Notes under the pieces: generated by a model | The model's database searches: none | What the model was told of the DNA's origin: nothing | The model's input: the letters and a program-made list of their open reading frames with translations, nothing else | Assembly (NCBI GenBank): GCA_028706405.1 | Contig: JAQWBM010000002.1 | Span: 1-64,000 of the forward strand | Direction of reading: 5' to 3' | Origin: Eubacteriales bacterium | Lineage (GTDB): Bacteria; Bacillota; Clostridia; Peptostreptococcales; Anaerovoracaceae | Length of the DNA stretch: 64,000 nucleotides | Shown: piece after piece, positions 61,472 through 64,000 of the stretch | Layout: each line of letters opens with the position of its first letter | Position numbering within the stretch: the first letter of the stretch is position 1 | Made by a program: the position numbers and the translations under genes

Positions 61472-62176
61472 ATGCGTTTAAATAAATATATCGCTCAATC
61501 GGGGATTGCCAGCAGGCGAAAAGCGGACGAGCTTACTCTGCAAGGTAAGGTGAGTGTAAATGGAACCGTTATGAAGGAACCTGGGTATGACATCGTAAAA
61601 GGTGATGTGGTAGAGGTCAATGGTCAGATTGTTAAGCCTGATTCAAGGAAAGCATATATCATGCTGAACAAACCGAAAGGCTTCATTACTTCTGTAAATG
61701 ATGAAAGAAACAGACCGACTGTTATGGAGCTTGTTTCCGATGTCGATGAAAGGCTGTACCCAATTGGAAGGCTGGATTTCAACACTTCTGGCATGCTGCT
61801 GATGACCAATGACGGTGACCTCGCATATAAGCTTGCACACCCCAGAAACCAAATATATAAAACTTATCGTGCAAGAGTTTCAGGACAGATTTCTGCGGAA
61901 AAACAATCCAAGCTTCGGAACGGAGTGGATATAGGCGGCTTTGTTACATCAAAAGCGATCGTTGATGTAATTAAACAGACAGAGCGGTCTGCTATTGTCG
62001 AAATTAAAATTTTCGAGGGCAAAAATCGTCAGGTGCGAAAAATGTTTGCAGTCGTAGGCAATAAGGTTTTGGATCTGGAGCGAATAGCCATCGGAGAACT
62101 TTATCTGGGACACCTGAAGCAGGGTCATTATCGAAAACTCACACAAAAGGAAATCCAGTATCTGAAGGAATGTTGA
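61472..62176 (+). CDS. rluB: Pseudouridine synthase of the RsuA/RluB family
   Basis: An S4 RNA-binding domain (MRLNKYIAQSGIASRRKADE) precedes the catalytic domain with MLNKPKGFITS and the catalytic Asp in IGRLDFNTSGMLLMTNDG near residue 102; KTYRARVSG and EGKNRQVRKMF follow. It should make pseudouridine in large-subunit rRNA; RsuA-type 16S specificity cannot be excluded. In Firmicutes this gene often lies near scpAB and dac genes, as here. AAAGGAGA precedes the ATG. The leader contains the RNA candidate at 61251. Confidence 0.92.
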   Translation: MRLNKYIAQSGIASRRKADELTLQGKVSVNGTVMKEPGYDIVKGDVVEVNGQIVKPDSRKAYIMLNKPKGFITSVNDERNRPTVMELVSDVDERLYPIGRLDFNTSGMLLMTNDGDLAYKLAHPRNQIYKTYRARVSGQISAEKQSKLRNGVDIGGFVTSKAIVDVIKQTERSAIVEIKIFEGKNRQVRKMFAVVGNKVLDLERIAIGELYLGHLKQGHYRKLTQKEIQYLKEC

Positions 62177-62239
62177 GAAGCTTACCTCTGAATTATGTTG
62201 GAAGAGCTGACAAATCTGAATACATGTGAATGGAAAAAA

Positions 62240-62818
62240 ATGGATAATTTGATTACAAAACCCACCAAGCTAAGCCTTAATATTTTAAGCGAGTATATTT
62301 CAAAAGGAGATATTGCCATTGACGCCACTGCAGGGAACGGGCATGATACCTTGGCGCTGGCAAAGCTCGCAGGCAGTACGGGGAAGGTATACGCCTTTGA
62401 TATTCAGAAAGCCGCAATAGACAATACGAAGGTGCTCCTTGAAAAAGAGGGCTTTCTTGACCGGTGCGAATTGATCCTTGACTCCCACCAAAGGATGGAT
62501 CAACTTTTGCCCGAAAGGCTCAGGGGAAGCGTTTCGGCGGTTGTATTCAACCTCGGCTATCTTCCCGGCGGAGAAAAAGATAAAACGACACAACGTGCGG
62601 CGACTCTGCCGGCGGTGGAACAGGCGCTGTCCCTAATCAGACCCGGGGGCATCGTTGCGGCCACCATGTACGGAGGCCACCCTGCAGGAGCGGAAGAGAA
62701 AACAGCCCTGCTCCGCTTTGCAAAAGAGCTTCCCCAAACAGAATACCATGCGGCTTATCTCTCTTTCATAAACCAGAAAAACCGACCGCCGGAACTGTTG
62801 CTGATTACAAGGAAATAG
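62240..62818 (+). CDS. mnmM: SAM-dependent methyltransferase, YtqB/MnmM type
   Basis: A Rossmann methyltransferase with AIDATAGNGHDTLALAKLAG (SAM site) and VFNLGYLPGGEKDKTTQ, diagnostic of the YtqB/rRNA-methylase family, whose Bacillus member was shown to methylate 5-aminomethyl-2-thiouridine of tRNA. Starting at ATG 62240 gives 192 residues, the family length; ATG 62195 adds 15 residues without a ribosome site. From about 62300 the G+C content rises clearly above that of the genes to the left. Confidence 0.85.
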   Translation: MDNLITKPTKLSLNILSEYISKGDIAIDATAGNGHDTLALAKLAGSTGKVYAFDIQKAAIDNTKVLLEKEGFLDRCELILDSHQRMDQLLPERLRGSVSAVVFNLGYLPGGEKDKTTQRAATLPAVEQALSLIRPGGIVAATMYGGHPAGAEEKTALLRFAKELPQTEYHAAYLSFINQKNRPPELLLITRK

Positions 62819-62850
62819 AATATAATGAATATAAGAAACGGGGTGGGTTT

Positions 62851-63306
62851 ATGAGAAAACAGGTTATTTTTTACATTGTATGGGATGTACTCCTTTACTT
62901 GATGCTGTTTGCGATCTGCAATATTGGAAATTGGATGCAGAAAGCCTATTTCAGAATGGAGTATTCCTTTGCGGCGGGTCCTCTTTTTTTGATCGTCTCC
63001 TGGATGACGGTCGGAGCCCTGATCGGCTGGCTGGTCTTCGTCACGTCAAAATACGAACATACCAGAAAATCAGCGGTCTTGGAGTTTGTTGTGGTCGGCG
63101 GGTTCTCCCTCTATCTGGCGTCAATATTTTTTCTCTATTTTTCACCGGTTTTCGTAAATATGGGTCTGCTTAACCTCGTCCCGCGGTGGATGCTTCTTGA
63201 CAAAACCACGATCATATTGGGAAGCATTCTCTTTGGTTATGAATTGTGCATATTTATCATCCGAATGGTCAAATGCAGAAAGAACGCGGAACCAACCGAC
63301 GATTAA
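62851..63306 (+). CDS. Small membrane protein of unknown function
   Basis: A 151-residue protein with four predicted membrane segments (about 6-24, 42-65, 77-100, 118-140) and a short charged C-tail. No motif is recognised. The hydrophobic pattern, a GGGGTGG ribosome site and codon-like base usage argue that it is real. It follows mnmM by 32 bases and may be co-transcribed. G+C is high, as in mnmM. Confidence 0.65.
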   Translation: MRKQVIFYIVWDVLLYLMLFAICNIGNWMQKAYFRMEYSFAAGPLFLIVSWMTVGALIGWLVFVTSKYEHTRKSAVLEFVVVGGFSLYLASIFFLYFSPVFVNMGLLNLVPRWMLLDKTTIILGSILFGYELCIFIIRMVKCRKNAEPTDD

Positions 63307-63354
63307 TGAGACCCGGACCCTTCACCGATGGGAAAACGATGTCAAAACATATGT

Positions 63355-63463
63355 CTATTTTCTTTTGCTGCTCTTTGAAGTCACGCAGATGCCTTCCGCC
63401 TTGCATATTACGATAGGTTCAGATTATCTGCTGTTGAAGGACTTATATCCGTAATTGAGGAAA
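63355..63463 (-). pseudogene. Decayed tandem copy of the kal 3' end
   Basis: Read leftward, this stretch encodes [12 protein letters not shown] and, after a frame change, [20 protein letters not shown] before a stop. These align with [30 protein letters not shown] of the intact gene to the right. A 23-base block is identical in both (63398-63420 and 63514-63536), offset by 116 bases, which is not a multiple of three. Confidence 0.75.
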
Positions 63464-63860
63464 TGACGTTTTTGTTTCTTTGGAGCTCCTTTGGTATTAC
63501 ACAGATACCCTTTGCCTTGCATATTACGATAGGTTCGTCAAGAAAATCTGCTGCGGAAGGATTTATATCAGGTCTTGCAGCAATGACCTTCCTGGCTTCA
63601 AACCGCATTTTTCTTGAAGTATTTCCCACCTCATAAATTTCGCCGAATGCTTCAACAAAATCACCTGCGTAAACAGGGGCAAGGAATTGAATTTCCGTAT
63701 ACTTCAACAATAAGCCCTCATCTCCATCCGATTTGATTAGTAACTCTGTTGCAACATCTCCGAACAAATGGACCACATGTGCTCCATCCACAAGACCTCC
63801 GCCATAATGTGTGTCTTTGTGTGATATTCTTAACCGGATCATAGAAGTAATTTTTTCCAT
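63408..63860 (-). CDS. kal: 3-aminobutyryl-CoA ammonia lyase (hotdog fold)
   Basis: The protein matches Kal and the related beta-alanyl-CoA ammonia lyase: [60 protein letters not shown] and [15 protein letters not shown] (shown in parts). It removes ammonia from L-3-aminobutyryl-CoA to give crotonyl-CoA in lysine fermentation. The catalytic region is intact. The last 20 or so residues (after KELQRNK) come from a decayed tandem duplicate and end where a frame change brings a stop. GGGGAGA precedes the ATG at 63860. The remaining lysine-fermentation genes are expected to the right or elsewhere. Confidence 0.88.
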   Translation of the reverse strand: MEKITSMIRLRISHKDTHYGGGLVDGAHVVHLFGDVATELLIKSDGDEGLLLKYTEIQFLAPVYAGDFVEAFGEIYEVGNTSRKMRFEARKVIAARPDINPSAADFLDEPIVICKAKGICVIPKELQRNKNVISSITDISPSTADNLNLS

Positions 63861-63876
63861 AAAACTCTCCCCTAAA

Positions 63877-63918
63877 ACCCGCCGCCTAAAGAGGTGCGGG
63901 ATATCTTTGTTTCGTTAT
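63877..63918 (-). repeat. Copy C of the dispersed leader element, directly before kal
   Basis: On the minus strand the core ATAACGAAACAAAGATATCC (63918-63899) is followed by a hairpin CCCGC-A-CCT with AGG-CG-GCGGG (63901-63878). It matches copy B in core, loop CTCTTTAG and 3' arm GGCGGGT. The hairpin ends about 17 bases before the kal start, so it lies next to the ribosome site GGGGAGA. Confidence 0.6.
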
Positions 63919-64000
63919 ATTTTGGATGATTTCGCAGAATTACATACGGTTAAATCACATATTTTTTTATTATGTAGGAAGAATACTAATATTCACTTGG

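Noticed and set aside
61266-61481. Open frame of 71 codons before rluB
   Set aside because: It coincides with the base-paired region and overlaps rluB; start codon has no ribosome site. The RNA structure explains the stretch better.
63197-63454. Open frame of 85 codons at the end of the small membrane protein
   Set aside because: It spans the end of that gene and the decayed kal copy in the opposite sense; no homology or ribosome site.

Overview
The window is a stretch of bacterial chromosome of roughly 40-45 percent G+C, densely packed with genes and with AGGAGG/AGGTGA-type ribosome binding sites. The gene set points to an anaerobic, low-GC Clostridia member. It includes a clostridial type 1263-residue PurL, an ATP synthase operon starting with subunit I, DacF, ScpAB and a 3-aminobutyryl-CoA ammonia lyase (Kal) of the lysine fermentation pathway. 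Kal, a glutaminyl-tRNA synthetase and thiolase would suit an amino-acid-fermenting relative of Anaerovorax/Aminipila (Eubacteriales family XIII). That placement is inference from gene content, not a measured phylogeny. No rRNA, tRNA, CRISPR array, prophage or intact insertion sequence is visible.

Layout. 1-12 kb: a truncated nitronate monooxygenase, 5-formyl-THF cyclo-ligase, a membrane-anchored GH26 glycosidase, a MocR regulator divergent from an ECF-transporter S component, a diglucosyl-lipid type glycosyltransferase, a patatin lipase, a sirtuin, and a three-gene unit of a double DUF1538 membrane protein with two PII-like proteins. 12-21 kb: surE with an isochorismatase-family hydrolase and a DUF2156 protein, thiolase, Lrp, GlnRS and a large hybrid histidine kinase. 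21-31 kb: prepilin peptidase, SanA-like protein, truA, metF-metH, dCMP deaminase, TagO/WecA-type transferase, UDP-GlcNAc 2-epimerase and a MATE exporter. 31-38 kb: complete F1Fo ATP synthase operon (I-a-c-b-delta-alpha-gamma-beta-epsilon). 38-44 kb: split ThrE-type exporter, a radical SAM protein, a CofE-like ligase and a secreted lytic transglycosylase. 44-55 kb: de novo purine cluster purL-purE-purM-purN-purF-purH-purD followed by mtnA. 56-64 kb: scpAB, dacF, a PyrK-like flavoprotein and a GidA/TrmFO-like FAD protein, rluB, mnmM, a small membrane protein and kal.

How the genes work together. The purine cluster supplies most steps from PRPP to IMP, but purC and purK are not in it. Its PurF has lost the glutaminase cysteine while its PRPP site is intact. 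MTHFS, MetF and MetH make a one-carbon/methionine set that shares folate with PurN and PurH. The PII-like/DUF1538 unit looks like a membrane transporter with its own soluble regulators.

Most interesting non-textbook signals: (i) a MocR regulator whose PLP-binding lysine is a serine, flanked by AATACAAG direct repeats and a 9-bp palindrome; (ii) the DUF1538 plus twin PII-like unit; (iii) a glutaminase-dead PurF; (iv) a dispersed leader element (core ATAACGARRCAAARATRTCC) in front of three unrelated genes; (v) two intergenic regions (59.7-59.84 kb and 61.25-61.39 kb) that fold as structured RNAs I cannot assign; (vi) mutually exclusive hairpins before scpA, a 15-bp perfect inverted repeat before purE, and a decayed 116-bp tandem duplication of the kal 3' end.
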